A DNA stretch of 36,110 bases from an uncultured Flavobacteriales bacterium (GCA_913041775.1 CAJWJW010000001.1:1-36110), one strand, 5' to 3'. Numbered from the stretch's first letter, positions 1 to 8,046 are shown. Numbers and translations: made by a program. Notes: generated from the sequence alone by a model not told the origin.

Positions 1-2
1 CT

Positions 3-533
3 AAAAATAGAATTATTGGTATGGGTGGAGCTTTAGATTCTGCTCGTTTTAAATACCGTTTGAGTGAGGCTCTAGATTGCCCTGCTTCTGATGTAGAAGG
101 TCTTGTGATTGGTGGTCATAGCGATAAAGGAATGGTTCCTTTAATTCGTTTAGCTTCTAGAAATAGCGTTTTAGTTTCTGAGTTTTTATCAGCACAAAGA
201 TTGGCTCAAGTTGCCGCCGATACTAAAGTTGGTGGTGCTACATTAACAGGAATGTTAGGTACTTCTGCTTGGTATGCTCCAGGTGCAGCAGTTTCTTCTT
301 TAGTGCATGCAATTGCTTGCGACCAAAAGAAAATGTTCACTTGTTCTGTATTATTAGAAGGTGAGTATGGCTTAAACGATTTAACAATTGGAGTACCTGT
401 TATTTTAGGTAAAAACGGTATTGAGAAAATTGTTGAAATCGAATTAGATGCAAATGAAAAAGCTTTATTAGCTGAATCTGCGAAAGGAGTTTCTGCAACG
501 AATGCTTTACTTACGGAACTGAATTTGTTTTAG
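3..533 (+). CDS. mdh: Malate dehydrogenase, C-terminal part (5' end outside window)
   Basis: NAD-dependent malate dehydrogenase of the TCA cycle (malate to oxaloacetate, cytoplasm). The open frame runs in from the window edge (K-N-R-I-I-G before the first Met), so the N-terminal Rossmann NAD-binding half is missing and only about 177 residues are visible. They cover the substrate-binding and catalytic half: the DSARFKYRL segment with a substrate-binding Arg, the active-site loop GGHSDKGMVPL with the catalytic His, and the family C-terminal strand-helix pattern. The loop departs from the more usual GGHGDTTMIPL (Ser for Gly, Lys-Gly for Thr-Thr). A strong hairpin terminator shared with the convergent folA gene follows 18 bp after the stop. 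The Met at 21 is internal, not a start. Family assignment is confident. Confidence 0.93.
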   Translation, partial: KNRIIGMGGALDSARFKYRLSEALDCPASDVEGLVIGGHSDKGMVPLIRLASRNSVLVSEFLSAQRLAQVAADTKVGGATLTGMLGTSAWYAPGAAVSSLVHAIACDQKKMFTCSVLLEGEYGLNDLTIGVPVILGKNGIEKIVEIELDANEKALLAESAKGVSATNALLTELNLF

Positions 534-551
534 TAAGTGATACTTATATAC

Positions 552-586
552 AAAAAAGGAGCTAGATTTATCTAGCTCCTTTTTTT
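552..586. terminator. Bidirectional intrinsic terminator between mdh and folA
   Basis: Arms 552-566 and 571-585 pair perfectly (core GGAGCTAGA/TCTAGCTCC) around a TTTA loop. An A-run precedes and a T-run follows, so the hairpin can stop both mdh (+) and folA (-), which converge here. Confidence 0.93.
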
Positions 587-602
587 ATGTGATAAATTTT
601 AT

Positions 603-1106
603 TTAGGCTTTCTCATAAACTTCAAAACAATAAGCACATTGGTGTTTGTCATCTGCCTCATGTGATTCTGAACTCACCAATTTCCAGTCGCTAGAAAGTA
701 CTGGAAAAAATGTATCTCCATCGTAGTTTTTATGTATTCGTGTTAGATACACTCGGTCTACTAGGTTTTGTTCTAAAGCTAGGCGGTAAATTTCTCCACC
801 TCCAATAATAAAAGGTTCCTCGTCTTTCGATTCTTTGGCTTTGTTTAAAGCTTCGGATATAGAATTAACAACAACACATCCTTCTGCTTTATAAGTCCCT
901 TGTCTCGTTACCACAACATTTGTTCTATTGGGCAGAGGTCTGTATTTATGAGGAATAGATTCAAAGTTTTTCCTTCCCATAATCACAAAATGACCTTTGG
1001 TAGTGTCTTTAAAAAACTTCATATCTTTTGGCAAATGCCATATCAAGTCATTGTCTTTTCCAATAACGTGATTTTCTGAGCAGGCAACAATTAATGATAC
1101 TTTCAT
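603..1106 (-). CDS. folA: Dihydrofolate reductase
   Basis: Reduces dihydrofolate to tetrahydrofolate with NADPH and regenerates the cofactor consumed by the ThyA enzyme encoded just upstream. The 167-residue length is normal for chromosomal DHFR. Visible signatures are the N-terminal IGKDNDLIWHLPKDMKFFK stretch, including the acidic active-site residue (Asp28, equivalent to E. coli Asp27), the NADPH-binding MGRKNFESI at 43-51, and IIGGGEIY at 100-107. The ATG overlaps the thyA stop by one base (TAATG), so translation is probably coupled. It is the last gene of the minus-strand cluster and ends at the shared bidirectional terminator. Confidence 0.97.
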   Translation of the reverse strand: MKVSLIVACSENHVIGKDNDLIWHLPKDMKFFKDTTKGHFVIMGRKNFESIPHKYRPLPNRTNVVVTRQGTYKAEGCVVVNSISEALNKAKESKDEEPFIIGGGEIYRLALEQNLVDRVYLTRIHKNYDGDTFFPVLSSDWKLVSSESHEADDKHQCAYCFEVYEKA

Positions 1107-1900
1107 TATACAGCTACTATACCTTTAATGTGTGGATGTGGATCGTAATTCACCAATTCAAAATCGTCTATGGTAAAGTCGAATATGTTTTTAATATCAG
1201 AATTCATTTTCATAGTAGGAAGCTTTTTTATTTCTCTACTTAACTGTAATTCTGTTTGCTCTAAATGATTAGAATATAGATGAGCATCTCCTAGTGTATG
1301 TATGAACTCCCCTGCTTCTAAACCACAAACCTGTGCGACCATCATAGTTAATAAGGCATAGGATGCGATATTAAAAGGCACTCCTAAAAATATATCTGCA
1401 CTACGTTGGTAAAGCTGACAAGATAATTTACCATCTGCTACATAAAATTGAAAGAAGGCATGACATGGAGGCAAAGCCATATTTTTAATTTCGCCAACAT
1501 TCCATGCACTCACTATTAATCTACGTGAGTCTGGATTGGTTTTTATTTGATCTATTACTTGCGTAATTTGATCTATGTGTTTACCATTTGCCGCTGGCCA
1601 AGACCTCCATTGTGATCCATAAACAGGGCCTAGATTACCGTATTCATCTGCCCATTCGTCCCAAATACGAACTTTATTTTCTTTTAAGTACTGTATATTA
1701 GTATCGCCTTTTAAAAACCACAGTAATTCGTGAATTATAGAACGTAAATGTAGTTTTTTAGTAGTAATACAAGGAAAGCCTTCGGCTAAATTGAAACGCA
1801 TCTGATGTCCGAAAACACTAACTGTACCTGTACCTGTTCGGTCACTTTTTAATTGGCCATTTTCTTTAATATGGCGCATTAAATCTAAATACTGCTTCAT
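1106..1900 (-). CDS. thyA: Thymidylate synthase
   Basis: Converts dUMP to dTMP using methylene-tetrahydrofolate, releasing dihydrofolate for FolA. The product has exactly 264 residues, as in E. coli ThyA. Cys146 in the MALPPCHAFF motif is the catalytic nucleophile. Arg21 in SDRTGTGT, the RRLIVSAWN motif (phosphate-binding arginines), QRSADIFLGVPFNIASY and LGDAHLYSNH are all present. It lies 95 bp downstream of the nucleoside transporter gene and overlaps folA by one base. The gene order puts nucleoside uptake, dTMP synthesis and folate recycling together. No separate promoter with a perfect TAnnTTTG box was found in the 95-bp gap, so it may be cotranscribed from upstream. Confidence 0.98.
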   Translation of the reverse strand: MKQYLDLMRHIKENGQLKSDRTGTGTVSVFGHQMRFNLAEGFPCITTKKLHLRSIIHELLWFLKGDTNIQYLKENKVRIWDEWADEYGNLGPVYGSQWRSWPAANGKHIDQITQVIDQIKTNPDSRRLIVSAWNVGEIKNMALPPCHAFFQFYVADGKLSCQLYQRSADIFLGVPFNIASYALLTMMVAQVCGLEAGEFIHTLGDAHLYSNHLEQTELQLSREIKKLPTMKMNSDIKNIFDFTIDDFELVNYDPHPHIKGIVAV

Positions 1901-1995
1901 ATAATTAAAATTTGAAAGTTTAAGATTGAAGGTTTTTCAGGATCAATAATTTTCTGTTCTATTACACTGTAAATTTAATTTTTTTCTAGAAATAA

Positions 1996-3678
1996 TTACA
2001 ACATCATACCTACAATAACAGCGGTAAATAATGAAGCTAAAGTTCCCGCTACAAGAGCTAGTAAACCTAAATCAGATAGTAATGCTTTCCTGTTTGGAAC
2101 AAGCGCTCCTATTCCTCCAATTTGGATTCCAATAGAGGCGAAATTAGCAAATCCACATAATATATAGGTAGACATAATAATCGACTTTTGATACGTAAAT
2201 AATCCAGCACCTTTCATTTCTCCTAAAGTTTTGTAGGCGTAAAATTCATTTAAAATTGTTTTCTCTCCCAAAAGTTGTCCTACTAAAACAGCATCCTCCC
2301 AGGCAATACCCATGAGCCATGCGATAGGAGCAAAGGTATAACCCACCATAAATTGCATTGTAAAACCAGTATAACTAGTGTTAGCAATAATCCATGTATT
2401 TATTCCAGTCCAGTTTCCTATGAGGTCATTGCTTATGTAATTCCCCATTGCAATAAGTGCGGTAAATACGAGTAACATAGCACCTACGTTTACTGCGAGT
2501 CGTAATCCATCGCTTGTACCATTACTTAAAGCTTCTAAGGCGTTGCTTCCAACCTTATCCTTATTCAGTTTCATTTTCTTGTCATACTCTTCAGTTTCAG
2601 GAACAATTATTTTTGCTGCTATTACTGCTGCAGGAGCAGAAAGCAAAGATGCTGCCAATAGATGTTTTGCAAATAGAAGCTCTTGTACTGGGTCGCTACC
2701 GCCTAAAAATCCTATATATGCTGCAAGTACTCCACCTGCAATAGTTGCCATACCTCCAGACATTAAACAGAAAATTTCTGATTTTGTCATTTTATCTAAA
2801 TAGGGACGTACTAATAATGGCGCTTCTGTTTGGCCTAAAAATATATTTCCTACTGCAGCTAAACTCTCAGAGCCTGATAGTTTCATAAATTTCTTCATCA
2901 ACCAAGCAAAAAAGTAAACGACTCTTTGGAGAATCCCTAAGTAATAAAAGAGACTGGTAAGTGCCGAAAAGAATATGATAGTAGGTAATACCTGTACCAT
3001 GAAGTTAATTAATGGTGCTTCAATTTTACCTGTAATAAAAGAGGCAAATAGAAAGTTTGTTCCTGCCTGTGTAAAAGATATTACTTTAATAAATCCACTT
3101 GAAATATTTTCGAAAATTGATTCTACGAAGGGAACTTTTAGTATCCCAACTGCAAAAATAAATTGTATTAATAATCCTTTTGCTACTAGTACCCAATCTA
3201 TTTTTTTTCTATTTCTACTAAATAGTACTGCGATTAGTAATAGGCTTATAATTCCGAGTAAGCCTCGTGTAATATTCCAAAACCTACTTTCGGATTCTAT
3301 TGGAATTAGAGTTTTGTTAATTGGTATTTTTAAATCGAATAAATAACTTATTCCATTTTCCTCTAGTCGTAAGCTGTTTTGGTTTAATGTGTATGTATAA
3401 CAGCGGCTTGTATCTGTAGGACTTGTATACTTTAAACAAATAAGAGAATCAATAATAGACCATTGACCACTTGCTTGTAAATTGTTTTTTGCCGCTAAAG
3501 AATATTGAAAACTATGATCTTCGAAGAGTTGCATCTCGTCGGATTTTTCTAGTTGAACAATGTTTTTTTCTTCTGAGCTATCGATCGATTTAAATACCCA
3601 AATTCCAATAACGTTTTGCCCAGATAATAGAGTGCTTATGCTGAGCAAAAAGCTTAGCATTAAGATTGATTTTTTCAT
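1996..3678 (-). CDS. CNT-family nucleoside transporter with N-terminal secreted lipocalin-like domain
   Basis: Concentrative, ion-coupled nucleoside uptake in the inner membrane (NupC/CNT family). The protein has two parts. Residues 1-20 form a signal peptide followed by a roughly 100-residue beta-rich domain (G-I-W near 25-27, an SFQYS strand, a GQWSI strand) resembling a small lipocalin-like fold, predicted to sit in the periplasm. From about residue 135 there are about ten hydrophobic helices with the CNT hallmarks GQTEAPL (282-288) and CGFANFASIGIQIGG near 509. At 560 residues it is about 150 longer than plain NupC, which the extra domain accounts for. The start is 3 bp after the stop of the bifunctional nuclease gene, so the two are cotranscribed. 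The substrate is inferred from the family and from thyA next door, not proven. Confidence 0.9.
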   Translation of the reverse strand: MKKSILMLSFLLSISTLLSGQNVIGIWVFKSIDSSEEKNIVQLEKSDEMQLFEDHSFQYSLAAKNNLQASGQWSIIDSLICLKYTSPTDTSRCYTYTLNQNSLRLEENGISYLFDLKIPINKTLIPIESESRFWNITRGLLGIISLLLIAVLFSRNRKKIDWVLVAKGLLIQFIFAVGILKVPFVESIFENISSGFIKVISFTQAGTNFLFASFITGKIEAPLINFMVQVLPTIIFFSALTSLFYYLGILQRVVYFFAWLMKKFMKLSGSESLAAVGNIFLGQTEAPLLVRPYLDKMTKSEIFCLMSGGMATIAGGVLAAYIGFLGGSDPVQELLFAKHLLAASLLSAPAAVIAAKIIVPETEEYDKKMKLNKDKVGSNALEALSNGTSDGLRLAVNVGAMLLVFTALIAMGNYISNDLIGNWTGINTWIIANTSYTGFTMQFMVGYTFAPIAWLMGIAWEDAVLVGQLLGEKTILNEFYAYKTLGEMKGAGLFTYQKSIIMSTYILCGFANFASIGIQIGGIGALVPNRKALLSDLGLLALVAGTLASLFTAVIVGMML

Positions 3679-3681
3679 GTT

Positions 3682-4308
3682 TTAATGATGCGTATTTCTA
3701 AGGTTTAACTCATCTCTTATCTGAGCTGCTATTTCGTATTCTTCTTTTTCTAAAGCCTGATTAAGTTGTGTATTTAATACAGTATCCGAGAGTCTAGAAA
3801 ACTTGTTTGGATCTTGTGAGTGGCTTTTTTCAATGTCTACTACCTTTTTAGGTGTAGCTGTATTTTCTAGTAAAACTCTTCGTTTTGTTTTGTCCTCGTC
3901 TAAAATTATGCCAGCCTGTTTGAGTATTGATTCGTATGTGTAAATAGGACAATTAAATCGCAGAGCTAGTGCTACGGCATCAGAAGTTCTAGAATCTAGT
4001 CGTTTTATTTCTCCATCTAATTCACACACTAAATAGGAGTAAAAAACCCCTTCTTTTAGTTTGTGTATGATCACCTCTTTGAGGTATATATTAAATGAAA
4101 GAGCAAAGCTAGTAAACAAGTCATGAGTAACAGGCCGGGGGGGCATTTTGTCTTTATCTAAAGCTATAGCAATAGATTGAGCCTCGTGCGCACCAATTAC
4201 TATTGGCAACCTACGAGGCCCATTTTCTTCACCCAAGAGTAATGCATAAGCGTTACTCTGCGATTGACTATATGTTAATCCTATTATATTAAGTTGAACT
4301 GTTTTCAT
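3682..4308 (-). CDS. Bifunctional nuclease family protein (DUF151) with C-terminal UVR motif
   Basis: Residues 1 to about 140 match the bifunctional nuclease (BFN/DUF151) fold: LPIVIGAHEAQSIAIAL, RPVTHDLF, then RTSDAVALALRFNCPIY. The C-terminal approx. 35 residues form a UvrB/UvrC-type helical hairpin (ALEKEEYEIAAQIRDEL), a combination common in Bacteroidota. Plant and bacterial relatives have been reported as DNases/RNases. The biological role here is not established, and catalytic residues are not well defined for the family. I use the ATG at 4308; a TTG directly upstream (4311) is also in frame. A run of seven C (minus strand, 4137-4143) in the Met-Pro-Pro-Arg codons is unusual in this AT-rich DNA. 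Confidence 0.87.
   Translation of the reverse strand: MKTVQLNIIGLTYSQSQSNAYALLLGEENGPRRLPIVIGAHEAQSIAIALDKDKMPPRPVTHDLFTSFALSFNIYLKEVIIHKLKEGVFYSYLVCELDGEIKRLDSRTSDAVALALRFNCPIYTYESILKQAGIILDEDKTKRRVLLENTATPKKVVDIEKSHSQDPNKFSRLSDTVLNTQLNQALEKEEYEIAAQIRDELNLRNTHH
4137..4143. repeat. Seven-base G/C homopolymer inside the nuclease gene
   Basis: G7 on the plus strand (C7 on the coding strand) encodes part of M-P-P-R. It is one of the longest G/C runs in the window. A one-base slip would frameshift the DUF151 protein at about a quarter of its length. Confidence 0.9.
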
Positions 4309-4367
4309 CAATTGATATTAGCATGACTAAAATACTAAAATTGGTGGACTGCTCAGCTTATTTTGGA

Positions 4368-5336
4368 TTAATTATTTGCTTTATGTATTTTTAAAGCTTC
4401 AATCAGCTTAGGAACAACATCAAAGGCATCTCCTACAATTCCATAATCTGCTGCTTTAAAGAAAGGAGCTTCTGGATCGGTATTAATAACCACTATGTTT
4501 TTAGACGCATTAACTCCGGCTAAGTGTTGTATAGCTCCCGAAATACCAATTGCTATGTATAATTCAGGGTTAATTGCAATTCCTGTTTGCCCAACGTGTT
4601 CACTGTGAGGTCTCCATCCAATATCAGAAACTGGTTTAGAGCAAGCAGTAGCCGCACCTAAAAGTCCAGCTAACTCTTCTACCATACCCCAGTTTTCTGG
4701 TCCTTTTAAACCACGTCCTGCCGATACAACAAAGTCAGCTTCAGTTAAGGATATTTTTCCTGAAGCTCTATCAACAGATACAGAACTTAGTCTATTATCT
4801 GAGCTTGTAGCTGTATAATCAAACGATTCTATTTGTGCAGTAGCTCCATTTTCTATAGTTCCCAATGCATTAGGCGTAATAGAAATTACATTTTGTGCAG
4901 CAGTAGAACTATAGTTAGTAAATGCTTTACTAGAAAAAGTTTTTCTTTTTACTGTTAAAGGACTTGTAGAGCTTGGCAATTCAATTGCATTTGTAATTAA
5001 TCCTGCATTTCTCTTTGCAGCAATAATAGGTGCAATCGCTTTTCCGTTGTTTGTATTCGATATAATAATGGTGTCTGCACCATTGGCCTCTGCAGCAGCA
5101 ACAATAGCATTTGCATATGCTTGATTGTTAAATGTTGCTAAAGACTCGTTTGTTATATTAAGTACTTTAGTAGCACCGTAATTTCCTAATTGAGCAGCAT
5201 CGTCGCTAGAAGCAATTGTTAATGCAATCGCTTCAGTTCCTATTTTGTTGGCAAGTTGAGCAGCGTAACTTACTGCTTCAAAAGATGCTTTCTTAAAGCT
5301 TCCGTTCCAACTTTCTGTATATACTAAAACAGCCAT
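4368..5336 (-). CDS. etfA: Electron transfer flavoprotein alpha subunit
   Basis: Partner of EtfB. The heterodimer accepts electrons from acyl-CoA dehydrogenases on FAD and passes them to ETF:quinone oxidoreductase. The 322-residue protein has the expected N-terminal alpha/beta domain and the C-terminal FAD-binding domain, with SAGRGLKGPENWGM, the SKPVSDIGWRPHSEHVGQTG stretch, AIGISGAIQHLAG and a DPEAPFFKAADYGIVGD segment, all diagnostic. It starts 18 bp after the etfB stop, giving the usual B-A order. The nuclease gene follows after a gap of about 60 bp without a visible terminator. Confidence 0.97.
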   Translation of the reverse strand: MAVLVYTESWNGSFKKASFEAVSYAAQLANKIGTEAIALTIASSDDAAQLGNYGATKVLNITNESLATFNNQAYANAIVAAAEANGADTIIISNTNNGKAIAPIIAAKRNAGLITNAIELPSSTSPLTVKRKTFSSKAFTNYSSTAAQNVISITPNALGTIENGATAQIESFDYTATSSDNRLSSVSVDRASGKISLTEADFVVSAGRGLKGPENWGMVEELAGLLGAATACSKPVSDIGWRPHSEHVGQTGIAINPELYIAIGISGAIQHLAGVNASKNIVVINTDPEAPFFKAADYGIVGDAFDVVPKLIEALKIHKANN

Positions 5337-5354
5337 AATCTTTTTTGTTCTTTA

Positions 5355-6101
5355 TTAAATTACTTTTGCTTCAGTGTGAAGTAACTCTACAAGTTGCTCT
5401 ACATTTCCAGCATCAATCATTGTACATGCAGCTTTAGTTTCTGGTAATTCGAAACTTACAACTGTTGTACTTACTCTAGTATCTCCCGCAGCTATAACAG
5501 AAAGAGGCTTTTTACGTGCCATCATAATTCCACGCATAGCAGGAATTCTTAATTCCTTTTCTTCTACTAAACCTTTTTGTCCAGCAATTAGCATCGGTAG
5601 TGTACCTTCTAAAGTTTCTTTCCCTCCGTCTATTTCTCTTACTGCTTTCGCGTTCGTTCCCTCTAGTTCAAAACCAATGCAAGCATTCACAAATGGAATG
5701 TCTAAATATGTAGCGAGCATTCCAGGAACTATTCCACCATTATAATCTATCGATTCGCGGCCAGTAACAATTAAGTCGAAGTTTTGTTCTTTTGCATAAT
5801 CTGCAATTAAACGAGCAACCGTTGAACCATCTTTCGGGTCAGCATCAATTCTTACTGCTTCGTCTGCACCAATAGCTAAAGCTTTTCTTAGTGTTGGTTC
5901 TGTACTCGCGGCTCCTACATTTACAACAGTAATTGTTGCGCCTGTAGATTCCTTAATTTTCATTGCCCTTGTTAAACCAAACTCATCGTAAGGGTTTATA
6001 ACAAATGTTATCCCGTTACTATCAAATTCTGTTTGGTTGTTTGTGAATTTAATCTTCGAAGTCGTGTCTGGAACATGACTTATACAAACTAGTATTTTCA
6101 T
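5355..6101 (-). CDS. etfB: Electron transfer flavoprotein beta subunit
   Basis: Beta subunit of ETF, which binds AMP structurally and supplies the docking loop for dehydrogenases. Family features are the N-terminal KILVCISHVPDT, INPYDEFGLTRAMKIKE, ALAIGADEAVRI, and VTGRESIDYNGG followed by PGMLATYLDIPF. The length (248 residues) is normal. I place the start at the ATG at 6101; an in-frame GTG directly upstream (6104) is an alternative. A well-formed promoter lies about 105 bp upstream on the minus strand, so etfB is probably the first gene of the etfB-etfA-nuclease-transporter-thyA-folA cluster. Confidence 0.97.
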   Translation of the reverse strand: MKILVCISHVPDTTSKIKFTNNQTEFDSNGITFVINPYDEFGLTRAMKIKESTGATITVVNVGAASTEPTLRKALAIGADEAVRIDADPKDGSTVARLIADYAKEQNFDLIVTGRESIDYNGGIVPGMLATYLDIPFVNACIGFELEGTNAKAVREIDGGKETLEGTLPMLIAGQKGLVEEKELRIPAMRGIMMARKKPLSVIAAGDTRVSTTVVSFELPETKAACTMIDAGNVEQLVELLHTEAKVI

Positions 6102-6205
6102 CACTTATTTTATTTTTTACTATTCTACAGCCTAATTTAAGAGAAATTCTAGTTTAGAATTCCTTAGAATTGAACAATAAAATACTTTGTTTTTATGTGT
6201 AGTTG

Positions 6206-6235
6206 CAAATGTAATTAAATTTACTTGAAAACAAA
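6206..6235 (-). promoter_or_regulatory. Bacteroidota-type promoter for etfB operon
   Basis: Read on the minus strand: -33 element TTTG (6235-6232), 18-bp spacer, -7 element TACATTTG (6213-6206), a perfect TAnnTTTG. Predicted start of transcription is near 6202, giving a leader of about 100 nt. It lies in the 300-bp divergent gap between etfB and pdhB, which contains no other feature I can support apart from the pdhB -7 box. Confidence 0.75.
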
Positions 6236-6374
6236 GTGTAATGCGCGCATTGTATTTTGAGTTTTGTATACATCTGTATTTATATGTAGATGCCCTAGTG
6301 CAGCAACTTAAAGCTCTAAATAGGGATTTTTGAAATGGATGTTTAGCATCCTATTATATAAACTATAATTTATG

Positions 6375-6382
6375 TAATTTTG
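6375..6382 (+). promoter_or_regulatory. -7 box of pdhB promoter
   Basis: TAATTTTG is a perfect TAnnTTTG match ending 22 bp before the pdhB ATG. No clear TTG sits at the ideal -33 distance, so the call rests on the -7 box and its position. Confidence 0.55.
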
Positions 6383-6404
6383 TAGCCTGAAAAAAACAAG
6401 TCTT

Positions 6405-7385
6405 ATGAGAGTTATACAATTTAGACAAGCAATAGCCGAAGCGATGAGCGAGGAAATGAGAAGAGATGAAAAAGTCTTCTTAATAGGTGAAGAAGTTGCT
6501 GAATACAATGGCGCTTATAAAGCGAGTCAAGGGATGCTTGATGAATTTGGAGCAAAAAGAGTTATCGATACACCTATTGCCGAACTTGGTTTTTCCGGAA
6601 TCGCTACAGGTGCTACCATGAATGGTTTGAGACCTATTGTAGAGTTTATGACCTTTAATTTTTCGTTGGTTGCTATAGATCAAATTATTAATTCTGCAGC
6701 AAAAATGAACCAAATGTCTGACGGACAATTCCCGATGCCTATGGTTTTTCGAGGTCCTTCATCAGCGGCTGGTCAATTAGGAGCTCAACACTCACAATCT
6801 TTTGAGTCGTGGTATGCAAACTGCCCTGGTTTAAAAGTGATTTGTCCATCTAATCCATACGATGCTAAAGGTTTATTAAAAGCGGCAATCCGCGATAATG
6901 ACCCTATTATTTTTATGGAGTCTGAGCAAATGTATGGGGATAAAGGAGAAGTTCCAGAAGGAGAATATATAATTCCTATTGGTGTAGCTGATGTAAAAAA
7001 AACAGGTACGGATGTAACTTTAGTTTCTTTTGGGAAAATAATGAAGAAAGTATTTGAAGCTGCTGATAAATTATCTGAGGAAGGAATTAGTGCCGAAGTA
7101 ATTGATTTAAGAACTGTTCGTCCTATAGATTACGCTACGGTCATTGAATCTGTTAAAAAAACAAATCGTTTGGTAATTATTGAAGAAGCTTGGCCTTTGG
7201 CATCGCTATCTACAGAGATTGCTTTTACCGTACAACGGGATGCTTTCGATCACTTAGATGCACCCGTAAAACGTATTTGTACTGCGGATGTACCTATGGC
7301 TTATGCACCTAATTTAGTAGAGGAGTTTATGCCTAAAGTAAGTAAGATTATAGAAGAAGTAAGGTCGGTGCTTTACCTTAAGTAG
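6405..7385 (+). CDS. pdhB: Pyruvate dehydrogenase E1 component, beta subunit
   Basis: Beta half of the thiamine-pyrophosphate E1 enzyme that decarboxylates pyruvate for acetyl-CoA synthesis (cytoplasm). The transketolase-type pyrimidine-binding domain occupies residues 1 to about 180, with IDTPIAELGFSGIATGA (Glu60, the cofactor-activating acid), FRGPSSAAGQLGAQHSQ (His129) and CPSNPYDAKGL. The C-terminal transketolase domain has TLVSFGKI, VIDLRTVRPID and EEAWPLAS. The 326-residue length is typical. No pdhA or pdhC is adjacent, so the subunits are encoded elsewhere, as is common in Flavobacteria. A branched-chain 2-oxoacid E1 beta is the alternative, but the sequence reads closer to PdhB. The gene ends at a terminator shared with the convergent Cys-cluster gene. 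Confidence 0.94.
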   Translation: MRVIQFRQAIAEAMSEEMRRDEKVFLIGEEVAEYNGAYKASQGMLDEFGAKRVIDTPIAELGFSGIATGATMNGLRPIVEFMTFNFSLVAIDQIINSAAKMNQMSDGQFPMPMVFRGPSSAAGQLGAQHSQSFESWYANCPGLKVICPSNPYDAKGLLKAAIRDNDPIIFMESEQMYGDKGEVPEGEYIIPIGVADVKKTGTDVTLVSFGKIMKKVFEAADKLSEEGISAEVIDLRTVRPIDYATVIESVKKTNRLVIIEEAWPLASLSTEIAFTVQRDAFDHLDAPVKRICTADVPMAYAPNLVEEFMPKVSKIIEEVRSVLYLK

Positions 7386-7402
7386 TACTGTTGTATTCAA
7401 AT

Positions 7403-7436
7403 AAAAAAAAGCCATCTGAAAAGACGGCTTTTTTGC
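7403..7436. terminator. Bidirectional terminator between pdhB and the Cys-cluster gene
   Basis: GCCATCT / AGACGGC arms (7411-7417 and 7422-7428) around a GAAA loop, flanked by an A-run and a T-run. One A-C mismatch on the plus-strand transcript becomes a G-U wobble on the minus strand. It serves both convergent genes. Confidence 0.85.
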
Positions 7437-7437
7437 G

Positions 7438-7923
7438 TTATACATTTTTCATTTTATCAACAATCCTTGATACTGCAGGGCAAACTTCTACATTCTGCAA
7501 TGTTAAAGGAAGTATATGCGACATCTTCTTTCTCTTGGTATGCGGATACTCTGAACAAGCTCTAGGTCTTACATCGTATATAGAACAAGAGTTATCGTCG
7601 TCTAAAAAAGCACAGGGACTTTCTTTTAAAACAATATCATATTCATCATCTCTCTTTAAGTACTTTTCATGAAACTTTCCAGGTTTCATGTTTAAGTGTT
7701 TCGCAATTCTATCCACATCTTTTTCAATAAAAATAGGGGAGGATGTTTTGCAGCAATTTGCACATTCTAAACAGTCAATATTTTCAAAAACCTCATCGTG
7801 TAAAGTATGGAACTTTTCATCTAAAGGCGCACCTCTCATTTTTTTGAGTTTCTCAAATAAATCTCTATTCGCTTTTCTGTCTTGAAAAGCCTTTTTCTTA
7901 AGGTCTTGAATTTCTTTTTCCAA
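7438..7923 (-). CDS. YkgJ-family cysteine-cluster protein
   Basis: Small cytoplasmic protein of the CxxCxxCC (YkgJ/UPF0153) family, thought to bind zinc or an iron-sulfur centre; its function is unknown. Cysteines lie in CLECANCC (near 52-59), SPCAFL, CSIYDVRPRACSEYP and VCPAV, the family's full set. An N-terminal Lys-rich amphipathic helix precedes them. The start at 7923 is a TTG. The next Met (residue 28) would leave a shorter but still complete Cys domain, so the exact start is uncertain. A perfect -7 box (TATTTTTG, minus strand 7945-7938) lies 15 bp upstream of the TTG, which implies a very short leader and argues for the TTG. Confidence 0.88.
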   Translation of the reverse strand: MEKEIQDLKKKAFQDRKANRDLFEKLKKMRGAPLDEKFHTLHDEVFENIDCLECANCCKTSSPIFIEKDVDRIAKHLNMKPGKFHEKYLKRDDEYDIVLKESPCAFLDDDNSCSIYDVRPRACSEYPHTKRKKMSHILPLTLQNVEVCPAVSRIVDKMKNV

Positions 7924-7937
7924 ATCGTAAATTTTGT

Positions 7938-7945
7938 CAAAAATA
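7938..7945 (-). promoter_or_regulatory. -7 box for the Cys-cluster gene
   Basis: TATTTTTG on the minus strand, a perfect TAnnTTTG, 15 bp before the TTG start. No convincing -33 TTG at 19-21 bp. Confidence 0.5.
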
Positions 7946-8019
7946 CATTAATTAAAAACTTTTACTATTGACTTAGGAATCAAATGCTGAAACTACTGCT
8001 TTTGCTCTATTCAATTTTC

Positions 8020-8027
8020 TATTTTTG
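8020..8027 (+). promoter_or_regulatory. -7 box of methyltransferase promoter
   Basis: TATTTTTG, a perfect TAnnTTTG, ends 19 bp before the ATG at 8047. A TTTG at 8001-8004 is 15 bp upstream, closer than the preferred 19-21 bp. Confidence 0.5.
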
Positions 8028-8046
8028 CAATCCAAACTAAGCCGAC

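Noticed and set aside
2514..3346. Plus-strand open frames inside the nucleoside transporter gene
   Set aside because: They are shadows of a well-supported minus-strand gene and show no recognisable domain or promoter.
7391..7672. Plus-strand open frame over the pdhB terminator and the Cys-cluster gene
   Set aside because: It spans a terminator hairpin and overlaps the antisense of a clear gene; the translation shows no family.
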